Assembly: GCA_034437215.1 (NCBI GenBank)
Contig: DAOTVC010000161.1
Span: 1-18,732 of the forward strand
Source of the DNA: DAOTVC01 sp034437215
GTDB taxonomy: Bacteria; Chloroflexota; Anaerolineae; B4-G1; SLSP01
DNA: 18,732 nt
Reading direction: 5' to 3'
Shown piece by piece: positions 7,391 to 15,716 of this stretch; within the stretch, counting starts at the first letter, position 1; each line of letters starts with the position of its first letter. The position numbers were made by a program, and so were the translations under genes. Under the pieces are notes generated by a model. The model saw only the letters and a program-made list of their open reading frames with translations, was not told the DNA's origin and did not search any database.

Positions 7391-7486
7391 TCGCTCCGGC
7401 AGCGGGCCTGCCCTCAGTTGAGTCGGATATCGCCGTTGGAGAACCGGTAATCCGCCCGGTTCACGTCGCCTGGCTGGAGTCAACAC

Positions 7487-8259
7487 CTAACCGAAAGCTT
7501 CCAACGTCTGCAAGACCACGCGTGCAGCAGCGGGAAAGTCGGACGGGAGACGCGCAGAAGTTCCTGAGCCTAACCGGGCCTGGAGCGCCGTCGCTGCGCG
7601 GCGGGTCTCGTCCAGCAAGGCCGGATGACGCACTACAAAGGCCAAAATCCCCGCCGGATCGATGGCGTACGGGGTGCGCCCGCCGTGATCCTGTTGCGCC
7701 AGCAGCGCCGCCGCACGCGTGAGCACCTCCAGGCCAAAGGGTAGCTCACCGAGTTCCAGCGCCAGGGAGAGCGCTTCGTGCAGATACCGCGCGGCGGCGG
7801 GCAAGGCGCCCAGGTGCGCACACGCCCATCCCAGATTGCTCAAGGCGTTGGTGAGGCCCGACTTGATCCCGATCTGGCGGTACCGGGCGACCGCATCCGA
7901 CAACAGTCGCCGGGCCGTCACCGCATCGCCGGTTTCCAAGGTAAAAAGGTAAGCTGGCCCAGTTTGTTGAGCGTCAGCGCCTCCCGCTGGTACACGATAG
8001 CCTGCGCCCCATCGCCCGCACCCCACGCTACGTGCACCCGACTTGTGAGCGCGTTGGCCGCGCCAACTGTGTGACCGAGCTCGCGGCAGAGCGCCAGGGA
8101 TTCGCGCAAGGACTCCTCGGCAGCCGCGTAATCACCGAGCGCACACGCCACCAATCCCACATTGTTCTGTGAGGATGGCGAGGCTCTGCATCCCGCTCGT
8201 AGAAGCGGTACTGGCCTCTGTGGAATTCTTCGCGCCGCTGCCTCCGCCGCCCATGTCAT
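7487..8259 (-). pseudogene. Decayed TPR-repeat protein fragment (regulator-like C-terminus)
   Basis: Minus-strand reading gives good tetratricopeptide sequence in more than one frame. NNVGLVACALGDYAAAEESLRESLALCRELGHT runs to about 7960 and stops making sense at LNKLGQ; another frame picks up AYLFTLETGDAVTARRLLSDAVARYRQIG and continues through ALSNLGWACAHLGALPAAARYL to a stop at 7487. Further upstream, YRFYERDAE and SLAILTEQ appear in two more frames, so at least two or three frameshifts separate the pieces. Such TPR tails with a terminal LARHPA-like segment (here AFVVRHPALLDETRRAATAL) end large ATPase/LuxR-type or BTAD-type regulators. No N-terminal ATPase or DNA-binding domain is present. 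A functional protein is very unlikely. Confidence 0.75.
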
Positions 8260-8307
8260 TTGTTGCGCCCGGCTGGTATCCCTACACCAACCCCAACGCC
8301 GCGCGGG

Positions 8308-8544
8308 ATGTCGCGGTCTATGACGGCGTGGTCTACGGGACGCTATCTCTCTTATCTGCTACGCCTCTGGCAGACCGCCGACGGTGAGACGCAACTCTGG
8401 CGCGCCTCGTTGGAGCAGCCGGGCAGCGGTGAGCGGGTGCATTTTGCCTCGCTGGAAAAACTGGTCGCCTACCTGGAGCGGGAGATGGCCCAAGCGAAGG
8501 GGGAAGGAACCCAAGATGACCTTACTGAAGAATCGGGTTTTTAG
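8308..8544 (+). CDS. Small hypothetical protein, doubtful
   Basis: The 78-residue reading contains a coherent segment, SYLLRLWQTADGETQLWRASLEQPGSGERVHFASLEKLVAYLEREM, which looks like a short globular domain (beta strands, then a helix) rather than a random frame; I recall similar small hypothetical proteins in Chloroflexota but cannot name the family. The start is uncertain: ATG at 8308 or 8320, neither with a clear ribosome binding site. The flanking DNA holds the decayed TPR gene, so this may also be the surviving end of a broken gene. The last 16 residues are low in structure. Confidence 0.35.
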   Translation: MSRSMTAWSTGRYLSYLLRLWQTADGETQLWRASLEQPGSGERVHFASLEKLVAYLEREMAQAKGEGTQDDLTEESGF

Positions 8545-8715
8545 CACGACGCTCCACTATATGTTGAATTAACGATAGCACAAGGCGCTAAATGTAGTGG
8601 TTCAATAGGGAAGAAAAGGACTGCAGAGCCCCCCAAGCCAGGCGCACAGGGCACTCTCCATCTCGGAAGGACCGTGCCCCCTGCGGAAGCCCCTTTCGGT
8701 ATCCCCGGCGCAGAT

Positions 8716-8743
8716 TTGACAGTTACCAAAAAGGCGCTAGAAT
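8716..8743 (+). promoter_or_regulatory. Predicted strong sigma70-like promoter of the DUF3798 operon
   Basis: TTGACA (8716-8721, consensus) and TAGAAT (8738-8743, one mismatch) are separated by 16 nt. RNA would start near 8750, leaving a leader of about 217 nt before the GTG at 8967. No competing gene lies between. This is the best promoter match I see in the window. Confidence 0.7.
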
Positions 8744-8749
8744 GGGTTC

Positions 8750-8966
8750 TAGATCGAGGTAGGAGCCCTGCCTACGAGTTACCTGCGGTACAGACCCAAG
8801 AAAAGTATCGCAGGCCAATCTCCCGGTTTCCCTGTTCGGATGAAAATCCTTTCCGAAGGATAGGTCTGCACCGGGAGAAATCAGAGAAAGGAGGTTCTAT
8901 TCCCACTCCCAAGTTGGAAGAAACCTTGGCCCTGAAGTTCTATCTTATTACCCTTAGGAGGAAGTC
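8750..8966 (+). promoter_or_regulatory. Structured 5' leader, candidate cis-regulatory RNA
   Basis: The leader folds into hairpin A (GTAGG 8759-8763 with CCTAC 8771-8775), hairpin B (10 bp: CCTGCGGTAC 8782-8791 with GTATCGCAGG 8805-8814, one G-U) and a 9-bp closing stem C (TCTCCCGGT 8819-8827 with ACCGGGAGA 8870-8878). Inside C, two hairpins exclude each other: TTCGGA/TCCGAA (8835-8840/8852-8857) and ATCCTT/AAGGAT (8846-8851/8856-8861, TCCG loop). The loop of B (AGACC 8792-8796) can pair with GGTCT (8863-8867) inside C, forming a pseudoknot. The region from 8880 to the AGGAGGA ribosome site (8956-8962) is less structured. I could not match it to a riboswitch class I know. Confidence 0.5.
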
Positions 8967-10094
8967 GTGTCTAAGAAGACTCTGTTTGTCTTACTGGCTG
9001 TGATCACTATTCTGGGGCTCGCCGCTTGTCAGCCGCAGGTGCAAGAACCTGCTTCGGATGACGACTGGAAGATCGGCATCATGACAGGCACCGTGACCCA
9101 GAACGAAGAAGAGTTCCGTATGGCTGAGCAGATGCAGCAGCGTTACGGCGAAGACCGGATTCTGATCTCCACCTACCCTGACCGCTTCATGCAGGAGCAG
9201 GAGACCACCATCACCAACATGCTGGAGATGGCCTCCGACCCCGACGTCAAGGCTATCGTCATGGTCCAGGCCGTGCCCGGCACCGTGGCGGCGGTGGACA
9301 AGGTGCGAGAGATTCGTCCCGATATGCTCTTCGTGTTAGGCGCCCCGCAGGAGGACCCGGACGTCATCACCCAGAAGGGCGACATTATCCTCAACACCGA
9401 CGACCTGGGACGCGGCGCGCAGATCGCCGAGCACGCCCACAACATGGGCGCCGAGGTGCTGGTGCACTACTCCTTCCCGCGCCATATGTCGATCGAGTTC
9501 CTGGCGCAGCGCCGTGAGCTCATGAAGGCGCGCGCTGAAGAACTGGGCATCCTCTTTGTGGATGAGGACGCTCCCGATCCCACCGGCGACGCCGGCACCC
9601 CCGGCACGCAGCAGTTCATCATGGAGGACGTGCCGCGCAAGATCGAGCAGTACGGTCCCAACACTGCCGTCTTCGGCACCAACTGCGCCATGATGGAGCC
9701 CCTCATCCGCCAGGCTGTGGAGTACGGCGGCATCTTCCCCGTGCAGTGCTGCCCCTCCCCCTACCACGCCATGCCGGCGGCCCTGGGCATCGAGGTGCCC
9801 GAGGACAAGAAGGGCGACGTGGACTGGATCCTCGAAGAGATCAACGACAAGGTGTGTGAATCCGGGGCCGCCGGGCGCGTCGCGACCTGGCCCGTCCCCG
9901 TCAACATGATGTTCATCGAGGCGGGTGTGGAGTACGCCATCGATTGGATCAACGGGGAGATCACGGAGCGGACGGATCAGGCGGCGCTCACCGCCATCAT
10001 GGAGGAGATTGCCGGCGGTCGCGTTCAGCTGACGCCCTACGAAGGCACCGACAACTACTTCCTCTATCTCTCCGACCACATCATCTTTGAGTAG
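8967..10094 (+). CDS. DUF3798 substrate-binding lipoprotein of an ABC transporter
   Basis: The 375-residue protein has a lipoprotein signal (MSKKTLFVLLAVITILGLAAC) with the lipobox Cys at 21, so it is anchored outside the membrane. The rest reads as a two-lobed periplasmic-binding fold of the DUF3798 type: IGIMTGTVTQNEEEFRMAEQ, GDIILNTDDLGRGAQIAEHAHNMGAEVLVHYSFPRHM, and TAVFGTNCAMMEPLIRQAVEYGGIFPVQCCPSPYHAMPAALGI. DUF3798 proteins resemble BMP/sugar-binding receptors, but their ligand is not known to me. The GTG start has AGGAGGA 4 nt upstream and follows the long structured leader. It is first in an operon with a double-NBD ATPase and two permeases, so it should deliver the ligand to that complex. 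Confidence 0.9.
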   Translation: MSKKTLFVLLAVITILGLAACQPQVQEPASDDDWKIGIMTGTVTQNEEEFRMAEQMQQRYGEDRILISTYPDRFMQEQETTITNMLEMASDPDVKAIVMVQAVPGTVAAVDKVREIRPDMLFVLGAPQEDPDVITQKGDIILNTDDLGRGAQIAEHAHNMGAEVLVHYSFPRHMSIEFLAQRRELMKARAEELGILFVDEDAPDPTGDAGTPGTQQFIMEDVPRKIEQYGPNTAVFGTNCAMMEPLIRQAVEYGGIFPVQCCPSPYHAMPAALGIEVPEDKKGDVDWILEEINDKVCESGAAGRVATWPVPVNMMFIEAGVEYAIDWINGEITERTDQAALTAIMEEIAGGRVQLTPYEGTDNYFLYLSDHIIFE

Positions 10095-10127
10095 CCCTGC
10101 TGGAGATTAGATCTGACGTGTAGTACA

Positions 10128-10164
10128 AGGCGTGAGGCTGCTGTGTCCCGGCAGCCTCACGCCT
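10128..10164 (+). terminator. Intercistronic 14-bp hairpin after the binding-protein gene
   Basis: AGGCGTGAGGCTGC (10128-10141) and GCAGCCTCACGCCT (10151-10164) form a perfect 14-bp stem with a 9-nt loop. No U-tract follows. In transporter operons such hairpins after the binding-protein gene commonly protect the upstream message and reduce read-through, giving more binding protein than membrane parts; that role is inferred here. Confidence 0.65.
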
Positions 10165-10199
10165 CCTTAGGTATACCCGGCTTGTGTTAAGGGGGATGC

Positions 10200-11792
10200 A
10201 TGGCAGACCAAGCTCTACTACAGATGCGTAACATCAGCAAAAGCTATTATGGCACCCAGGTCTTAAAGGACATCAATCTCACGCTCCACGCGGGCGAGAT
10301 CCACGCCATTGTGGGTGAAAACGGCGCCGGCAAGTCGACCCTGATGAACATCCTGTTTGGGATGCCCGTCATCCACACAACGGGCGGCTTCGGGGGTGAG
10401 ATTCTCTACAAGGGAGAGCAGACCGATATTGTCTCGCCCTTTGTTGCTATGGAGCTGGGGATCGGGATGGTTCACCAGGAGTTTATGCTACTGCCTGAGT
10501 ACACGGTCACGGAAAATATCAAGCTCAACCGCGAGGTTCTCAAGGACAATCCCATCAGCCGCATCTTCGGCGAGCGATTGAAGTCCTTGGATGTCGAGAC
10601 CATGCGTGCCGACGCCCGGCGAGCCTTGGACAGTCTGGACATCGGCATTGAGGAGTACGCTCAAGTAGCAGGTTTGCCCGTCGGTTACAAACAGTTTACC
10701 GAGATCGCCCGCGAGATCGACAAGGCCAACATCGAGCTCATTGTCTTCGACGAACCCACGGCCGTGCTGGCGGAGAGTGAGGCCGCACACTTACTCGCCG
10801 CCATGGAGCGCATCGCCGCCCGAGGCATAGCCATCTTGTTCATCACTCACCGACTGGACGAGGTGATGGAGGTCGCCGACAACATCACCGTCTTGCGGGA
10901 TGGACAGCTGGTGGCGACCAAGCCCAAGGAGGAGACGAACGTCTACGAATTGGCCGAGTTGATGATCGGGCGCAGAATTGATAAACTTGCCCACCGGACG
11001 GAACCACCTCCGAGCGATACCGTCATCCTGAGCATCGAGGACCTGGTGGTGGAGATGCCGGGCGCGGAGGTCAAGGGCCTGGATCTCGAGGTGTATCGCG
11101 GTGAGATTCTGGGCCTTGGGGGGCTGGCGGGCCAGGGCAAAATCGGCGTTGCCAATGGCATCATGGGTCTGTACCCGGCCCGGGGCACCGTCCGCATGAA
11201 CGGCGGGCCCCTGCGCCTCAATGACACCTCCACCTCCATCGCCCACGGCCTCGCCTTCGTCTCCGAGGACCGTCGAGGTGTAGGCCTGTTGCTGGACTCG
11301 TCCGTCGAGATGAACATCGTCATCACCGCGATGCAAAACCAGGATCGTTTTATGCACAGGTTCGGCTTTCTCACGCAAGTCAACAACCGCGAGATGCGCC
11401 AGCACACCCTCAAGATGATCGCAGCCCTCGACATTCGCTGTACCGGTCCGGGCCAGGAGGTCAAACGGCTCAGTGGTGGAAATCAACAGAAGGTCTGTAT
11501 TGCGCGGGCGCTGACCCTGGAGCCGAAGGTGCTCTTCGTCTCCGAGCCCACGCGGGGCATCGACGTGGGCGCCAAACGCCTGGTGCTGGAGACGTTGATT
11601 CGACTGAATCAAGAGCATGGAGTGACGATCGTGATGACGTCCAGTGAATTGGGCGAGCTGCGCATGGTATGTGACCGCATCGCCATCATCACCGCTGGAA
11701 AGCTCGCCGGCGTCTTGAGGCCAGATGACTCGGACGTGGAGTTCGGTCTGCTCATGGCCGGTCAGAAAAGTCGGGTGGAGCAAGGAGTGTAG
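10200..11792 (+). CDS. Double-NBD ABC transporter ATPase (RbsA/YufO-like)
   Basis: This 530-residue protein has two fused nucleotide-binding domains, as in sugar and nucleoside importers of the CUT2/BMP type. NBD1 has Walker A GENGAGKS (39-46), Gln93, Walker B IVFDEP (181-186) and His217, but its signature is degenerate (LPVGYKQ, 159-165, where LSGGQQ is usual). NBD2 has a divergent Walker A (GGLAGQGK), a canonical signature LSGGNQQ (424-430), Walker B VLFVSEP with Ser where Asp is usual, and TRGIDVGAKR. The motifs pair so that one good ATP site would use NBD1 Walker A with the NBD2 signature, and the other site would be degenerate. The ATG at 10200 follows an AAGGGGG; an ATG at 10196 is out of frame. 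The permease gene starts 3 nt after the stop. Confidence 0.92.
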   Translation: MADQALLQMRNISKSYYGTQVLKDINLTLHAGEIHAIVGENGAGKSTLMNILFGMPVIHTTGGFGGEILYKGEQTDIVSPFVAMELGIGMVHQEFMLLPEYTVTENIKLNREVLKDNPISRIFGERLKSLDVETMRADARRALDSLDIGIEEYAQVAGLPVGYKQFTEIAREIDKANIELIVFDEPTAVLAESEAAHLLAAMERIAARGIAILFITHRLDEVMEVADNITVLRDGQLVATKPKEETNVYELAELMIGRRIDKLAHRTEPPPSDTVILSIEDLVVEMPGAEVKGLDLEVYRGEILGLGGLAGQGKIGVANGIMGLYPARGTVRMNGGPLRLNDTSTSIAHGLAFVSEDRRGVGLLLDSSVEMNIVITAMQNQDRFMHRFGFLTQVNNREMRQHTLKMIAALDIRCTGPGQEVKRLSGGNQQKVCIARALTLEPKVLFVSEPTRGIDVGAKRLVLETLIRLNQEHGVTIVMTSSELGELRMVCDRIAIITAGKLAGVLRPDDSDVEFGLLMAGQKSRVEQGV

Positions 11793-11795
11793 AAG

Positions 11796-12857
11796 ATGGG
11801 TAAACAGATCAAGAGTATCATACAGGACTTTGGGCTGCCACGCTTGATTATTCTGGGCTTCTTTCTGCTGCTCTGTGTGCTGGCCCTGGTCCTGGGGTTG
11901 GACTTCGCCGAACTGATGTCATCCAGCCTGGTGCGTATCGGCATGTTCGGCGTGCTGGTTCTGGCGATGCTGCCGGCCATCGTAAGCGGCATCGGTCCCA
12001 ATTTCGGCGTCTCCCTGGGCATCCTCTGTGGGTTGGTGGGGGGGCTGTTGGCCATCCAGTTGAGGTTGGACGGTTTCGTCAATTTCTTCGCGGCCATCGC
12101 CTTTTCGCTGCCCCTGGCGGTGGCGGTGGGCGCTGCCTACGGCTGGCTATTGAATCGGGTCAAGGGCTCGGAGATGATGTTGGCCACCTTCGTGGGCTTC
12201 TCCGCCGTCTCCCTGATGAAAATAGGCTGGCTGATCCTGCCCTTCAACAGCCCGGAGATGGCCTGGCCCATCGGACGGGGGCTGCGCGTTACGGTTTCTC
12301 TGGCGAACCGGCAAGTTACCCAAATTCTGAACGACACGCTAGCCTTCAAGATCGGCGGCGTCACCATTCCCACCGGCCTGCTGCTCTTTTTCCTGACCTG
12401 TTGCCTGTTGATGTGGCTCTTTATGCGCTCCAAGGCCGGCATCAGCATGTACACAGCGGGCAGCAACCCACGCTTTGCGGAGGCCGCGGGCATCAACGTG
12501 GACAGGAATCGAATTCTGGGCACTATCGTATCCACAATGTTGGGCGCCGTAGGCATTCTGGTCTACGCGCAGGGTTTCGGCTTTTTGCAACTCTACGAGG
12601 GGCCGATGTTCATGCCCTTCGTGGCGGTCGCCGCTATTCTTATCGGCGGCGCGTCTATCCATAAAGCAACCATCGCGCACGTTCTCATCGGCACCTTCCT
12701 CTTCCAGGCCATTCTGGTGGTAGCGATGCCTGTCGCCAACACAGTCACCAACGTCTTCCCCACGGACATGACCAGCATGGCGGAGATCTCACGCATCATT
12801 ATCCAGAATGGTATCATCCTCTACGCGCTAACGCAGACTGAAGGAGAGCGCATATGA
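11796..12857 (+). CDS. ABC transporter permease, BPD_transp_2 type (first)
   Basis: This 353-residue integral membrane protein has about ten hydrophobic helices (for example LIILGFFLLLCVLALVLGL, GVSLGILCGLVGGLLAIQL, ILGTIVSTMLGAVGILVYAQ). The cytoplasmic loop MYTAGSNPRFAEAAGINVDR corresponds to the conserved ATPase-contact segment of ribose/nucleoside/branched-chain amino-acid-type permeases. It starts 3 nt after the ATPase gene and its TGA overlaps the ATG of the second permease (ATGA at 12854-12857), so the two half-channels are produced together as a heterodimer. Length is normal for the family. The substrate follows from the DUF3798 receptor and is unknown. Confidence 0.92.
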   Translation: MGKQIKSIIQDFGLPRLIILGFFLLLCVLALVLGLDFAELMSSSLVRIGMFGVLVLAMLPAIVSGIGPNFGVSLGILCGLVGGLLAIQLRLDGFVNFFAAIAFSLPLAVAVGAAYGWLLNRVKGSEMMLATFVGFSAVSLMKIGWLILPFNSPEMAWPIGRGLRVTVSLANRQVTQILNDTLAFKIGGVTIPTGLLLFFLTCCLLMWLFMRSKAGISMYTAGSNPRFAEAAGINVDRNRILGTIVSTMLGAVGILVYAQGFGFLQLYEGPMFMPFVAVAAILIGGASIHKATIAHVLIGTFLFQAILVVAMPVANTVTNVFPTDMTSMAEISRIIIQNGIILYALTQTEGERI

Positions 12858-14158
12858 GCACCAAGGATACGCTGCTCGAATCCGGACGCGTTCCGCAGCT
12901 CGATCTCAAACGAAGGCTGGTCAAGTTCGGGACCCAAAACATGGTCACGATCATGTTCGTGGTCCTCAGTGTGGCAGGACTGCAGCTCTCCGGGATGAAT
13001 GCGCTCCTCTATCTCACGGACATCATCTCTCGGGTATCACGCAATGCGTTCCTGGTGCTGGCCCTGGTCATCCCCGTCATCGCCGGAATGGGATTGAACT
13101 TCTCCATCGTCTTGGGCGCGATGGCGGCCCAGGCCGTCATCATCTTCGTCTCCCACTGGGGTGTGACGGGCTTTCCCGGCATTCTCCTCTGTGCGGTGCT
13201 GACCACACCCCTGGCTATAGGGCTCGGCACCTTGACCGGCAAACTCTTCAACCGAACCAAGGGGCAGGAGATGATCACCGGGTTGATCCTGGGCTTCTTC
13301 GCCGCCGGCTGGTATCAGTTTATCTTCTTGCAACTGGTAGGCGGCCTCATCCCTATGGACAACGAGGTGTTAGTGCTCAGCTCCGGAGTCGGAATTCGCA
13401 CGACGGTGGATCTCTCCGCCGGTCTGAAGTACGGCCTGGACGGTCTTTTCCGGCTTAACTTACCGCTAGTCTTGATCCTCGCCGGCGTGATCGGCCTGGG
13501 ACTGCAAGGGTACCACTTTTTCAAGGCGGATGCCGGCAGCCGACGTAAGCTCCACCTGGCTACGAGAAGCATCCTGCCGCTGCTGGCCATCGGCTGGGCC
13601 GTGTGGATGCTGACCAGTGGGTCCCTGCTGCAGAACGTTCAGATTCCCATGGGGACGTGGCTGGTCATCGGCGCCCTCTGTTGGTTCCTCTACTACCTCT
13701 CCAAGACCAAACTGGGGCAGGATCTGCGCTCGGTGGGGCAGGATCGCCACGTCGCGGCGGTATCGGGGATCCCTGTGGATCGCGTGCGCATCATAGCAAT
13801 CATCTTCTCCACCGTCTTCGCCGCGTGGGGACACATCATCTTCCTGCAGAACATGGGCGCCTTCAGCACCTACGGCAGCTACGAGCAAGTGGGACTGTAC
13901 GCAACCGCCGCCATCTTGATCGGCGGAGCCACCGTGACCAAAGCCACCATCGGTCAGGCACTGTTGGGCGTCTTCCTCTTCCACACCCTCTTCATCGTCT
14001 CGCCGGCTGCCGGGCGGCAACTCTTTGGCGACGCTCAGATTGGCGAATACTTCCGGGTTTTCGTGGCCTATGGCGTCATCGGCGTGACCCTGGCAATGCA
14101 TGCCTGGAAACGATTGCTGCAACACCGCCAGAAAGTAGCAGAAGAATCAGCCGGCTGA
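12854..14158 (+). CDS. ABC transporter permease, BPD_transp_2 type (second)
   Basis: This 434-residue membrane protein pairs with the permease encoded upstream, with which it overlaps by 4 nt. It has about twelve hydrophobic segments; the extra length compared with its partner lies in the middle (about 195-270), including the helices LPLVLILAGVIGLGLQG and ILPLLAIGWAVWMLTSG joined by a charged loop (FFKADAGSRRKLH). The ATPase-contact loop is LRSVGQDRHVAAVSGIPVDRVRI, parallel to the GSNPRFAEAAGINVDR loop of its partner. The N-terminus before the first helix is 30 or more residues of cytoplasmic sequence. A hairpin 60 nt after the stop probably ends the operon. Confidence 0.92.
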   Translation: MSTKDTLLESGRVPQLDLKRRLVKFGTQNMVTIMFVVLSVAGLQLSGMNALLYLTDIISRVSRNAFLVLALVIPVIAGMGLNFSIVLGAMAAQAVIIFVSHWGVTGFPGILLCAVLTTPLAIGLGTLTGKLFNRTKGQEMITGLILGFFAAGWYQFIFLQLVGGLIPMDNEVLVLSSGVGIRTTVDLSAGLKYGLDGLFRLNLPLVLILAGVIGLGLQGYHFFKADAGSRRKLHLATRSILPLLAIGWAVWMLTSGSLLQNVQIPMGTWLVIGALCWFLYYLSKTKLGQDLRSVGQDRHVAAVSGIPVDRVRIIAIIFSTVFAAWGHIIFLQNMGAFSTYGSYEQVGLYATAAILIGGATVTKATIGQALLGVFLFHTLFIVSPAAGRQLFGDAQIGEYFRVFVAYGVIGVTLAMHAWKRLLQHRQKVAEESAG

Positions 14159-14220
14159 TCCTTCTCTGTGACGCATCCTTTTTCAGAGCTTCTGTAACCC
14201 TGTCCGACCGTTTGCAAGAC

Positions 14221-14246
14221 CAGAGCCGCTCAGATGAGCGGCTCTG
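14221..14246 (+). terminator. Probable end-of-operon hairpin
   Basis: CAGAGCCGCTC (14221-14231), loop AGAT, GAGCGGCTCTG (14236-14246) form a perfect 11-bp stem 62 nt after the last permease gene. The tail AACTTACC has no U-run, so intrinsic termination is not certain. The gap 14247-14430 before the next gene contains nothing else I can name. Confidence 0.55.
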
Positions 14247-14430
14247 AACTTACCACACCCATGACGAAAATGCGCGGTCCCTCGGGAGCAACGGGGGAGA
14301 GGCTGGTTCGTACGACGATGGCGTCTGCGCATTACGGAGACTGCTTCGCAATCCCTCGCACGCTCGTGATAACGGGCGAGAGGTGACTGCGCGGCCGCAC
14401 GACTACTTGACTGTTTCCGAGGAGACTTTC

Positions 14431-15369
14431 ATGGAAAAGCTGGCACAAAACCAGAAGAGCATCGGGCTAATGCTTCTCGCGACCCTGGTTCTACTTTCAG
14501 TGTTGATAGCTACCGGCAGTACGGAGAGACACACTGCTCCAGAGATGGCGCTGGTAAAGGCCGGCACCTTTCAGATGGGGGATGAAGTGGGTGACCTCTG
14601 GGACGGCACCCGGCCTGTACACACCGTCACCTTGACCTATGCCTTCTGGATGGGCATCCACGAGACCACTTTCGAGGAGTACGATGCTTTTTGTGAATCA
14701 ACGGAACGGCCCTATGCTTACGATCATGGTTGGGAAAGAGGTGCTCGGCCCGTCATCTATGTGAGCTGGTGGGACGCCATCGCCTATTGCAACTGGTTGA
14801 GCGCCCGGGAGGGGCTGCAACCTGCATATAACGAGGCGGGGGAACTGCTGGATCGCAACGGCAACGTGACAACTGACATCACCACGGTGGCGGGGTACCG
14901 CTTGCCCACAGAGGCCGAGTGGGAGTATGCTGCTGCAGGCGGACATCAAGCACCCGCTCCAAGATTCCGCTTCGCGGGCAGTGACGATATTGACGAGGTA
15001 GCCTGGTACTTTGGCAACTCCGGGGAGTACGAGTTCACCGGCAGCGCGTTGGGCATCGACTATTCCCGCCACGGGGGTACTGCTATCCAGGGGATATCAA
15101 CCCATCCCGTGGGACAGAAGCAGCCGAACGAGCTGGGACTGTACGATATGAGCGGTAACGTCTGGGAGTGGTGCCACGACTGGTATGGGGAGTACACGAC
15201 CGAATCCCAAAGCAATCCCATCGGGGCTGCAACGGGCCACGTGCGTGTCATGCGGGGCGGAAGCTGGATTTTTGGCGCAAATGACTGCCGTGTGGGCAAC
15301 AGGTTCTACCGCTCTCGCCACGACAAGATATTCCGCCTGGGCTTCAGAGTTGCAAGAACGGATATGTGA
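14431..15369 (+). CDS. Membrane-anchored SUMF1/FGE-fold protein, probably not a true formylglycine-generating enzyme
   Basis: The 312-residue product has an N-terminal hydrophobic segment (IGLMLLATLVLLSVLIATGS) acting as a signal or anchor, then a full FGE-sulfatase fold: MALVKAGTFQMGDEVGD, RPVHTVTL, PVIYVSWWDAIAYCNWL, YRLPTEAEWEYAAAGG, GLYDMSGNVWEWCHDWY, VMRGGSWIFGANDC and LGFRVAR. In copper-dependent FGE two cysteines follow GGS; here the first position is Phe281 and only Cys286 remains, as in many non-catalytic or differently acting members. I chose the ATG at 14431 because GAGGAG ends 6 nt before it; an upstream GTG at 14383 adds 16 residues without domain support. No sulfatase gene lies nearby. 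The role is unknown: binding or structural, or another oxidation. Confidence 0.9.
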   Translation: MEKLAQNQKSIGLMLLATLVLLSVLIATGSTERHTAPEMALVKAGTFQMGDEVGDLWDGTRPVHTVTLTYAFWMGIHETTFEEYDAFCESTERPYAYDHGWERGARPVIYVSWWDAIAYCNWLSAREGLQPAYNEAGELLDRNGNVTTDITTVAGYRLPTEAEWEYAAAGGHQAPAPRFRFAGSDDIDEVAWYFGNSGEYEFTGSALGIDYSRHGGTAIQGISTHPVGQKQPNELGLYDMSGNVWEWCHDWYGEYTTESQSNPIGAATGHVRVMRGGSWIFGANDCRVGNRFYRSRHDKIFRLGFRVARTDM

Positions 15370-15575
15370 CCACCTGATGCCCCGCTGAGGGGTAAGTCAT
15401 GGCTACCGACCGGTTCTTGTTGACTTGCTGCCAAATCTCGCGGCAGAAGAGCGCTGTTTCTTACAGGCACTCAGGCCTGAAAGCGAAACAACCTGGGCAG
15501 TGTAGGTGTCTTGCAAGAACGCTTTCAGTTTGCTTTGGCTCAAGTTATGGCTCCACTTAAAAAAGTTCGCCTCCC

Positions 15576-15702
15576 GCCAAGTCGCAAAGGTCGCCAAGAT
15601 TTTTCAAATCGCTGATTAATTTTCTGGAACGATACAGGCTATTTGGGTGAAAAAAATGATCTACCGCCTAAGTTTCCTTAGCGTTCTTGGCAGCTTTGCA
15701 TG
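15576..15702. repeat. MITE-like inverted repeat, gccaag/gcaaag type
   Basis: GCAAAGGTCGCCAAGA (15584-15599) is inverted as TTCTTGGCAGCTTTGC (15684-15699), with 3 mismatches in 16, enclosing about 85 bp of AT-rich DNA. The left side also carries an extra GCCAAGTC copy. Elements built on these words are common dispersed intergenic repeats in some bacterial genomes. No transposase is encoded inside. Confidence 0.6.
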
Positions 15703-15716
15703 AGATTTCTAGTTTT

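Noticed and set aside
5514..7421. A 635-codon plus-strand open frame rich in Gly/Val/Arg
   Set aside because: It is the complement of the DUF2207-type gene. Its repetitive start is the antisense of the Cys-His repeats, it has no ribosome site, and the minus strand carries the recognisable domains.
8169..8387. A 72-codon plus-strand frame (APGWYPYTNPNAARDVAVYDG...)
   Set aside because: It overlaps the TPR remnant and the doubtful small ORF, has no ribosome site and shows no domain.
15403..15597. A 64-codon minus-strand frame
   Set aside because: No domain and no start signal; it runs into the inverted-repeat element.
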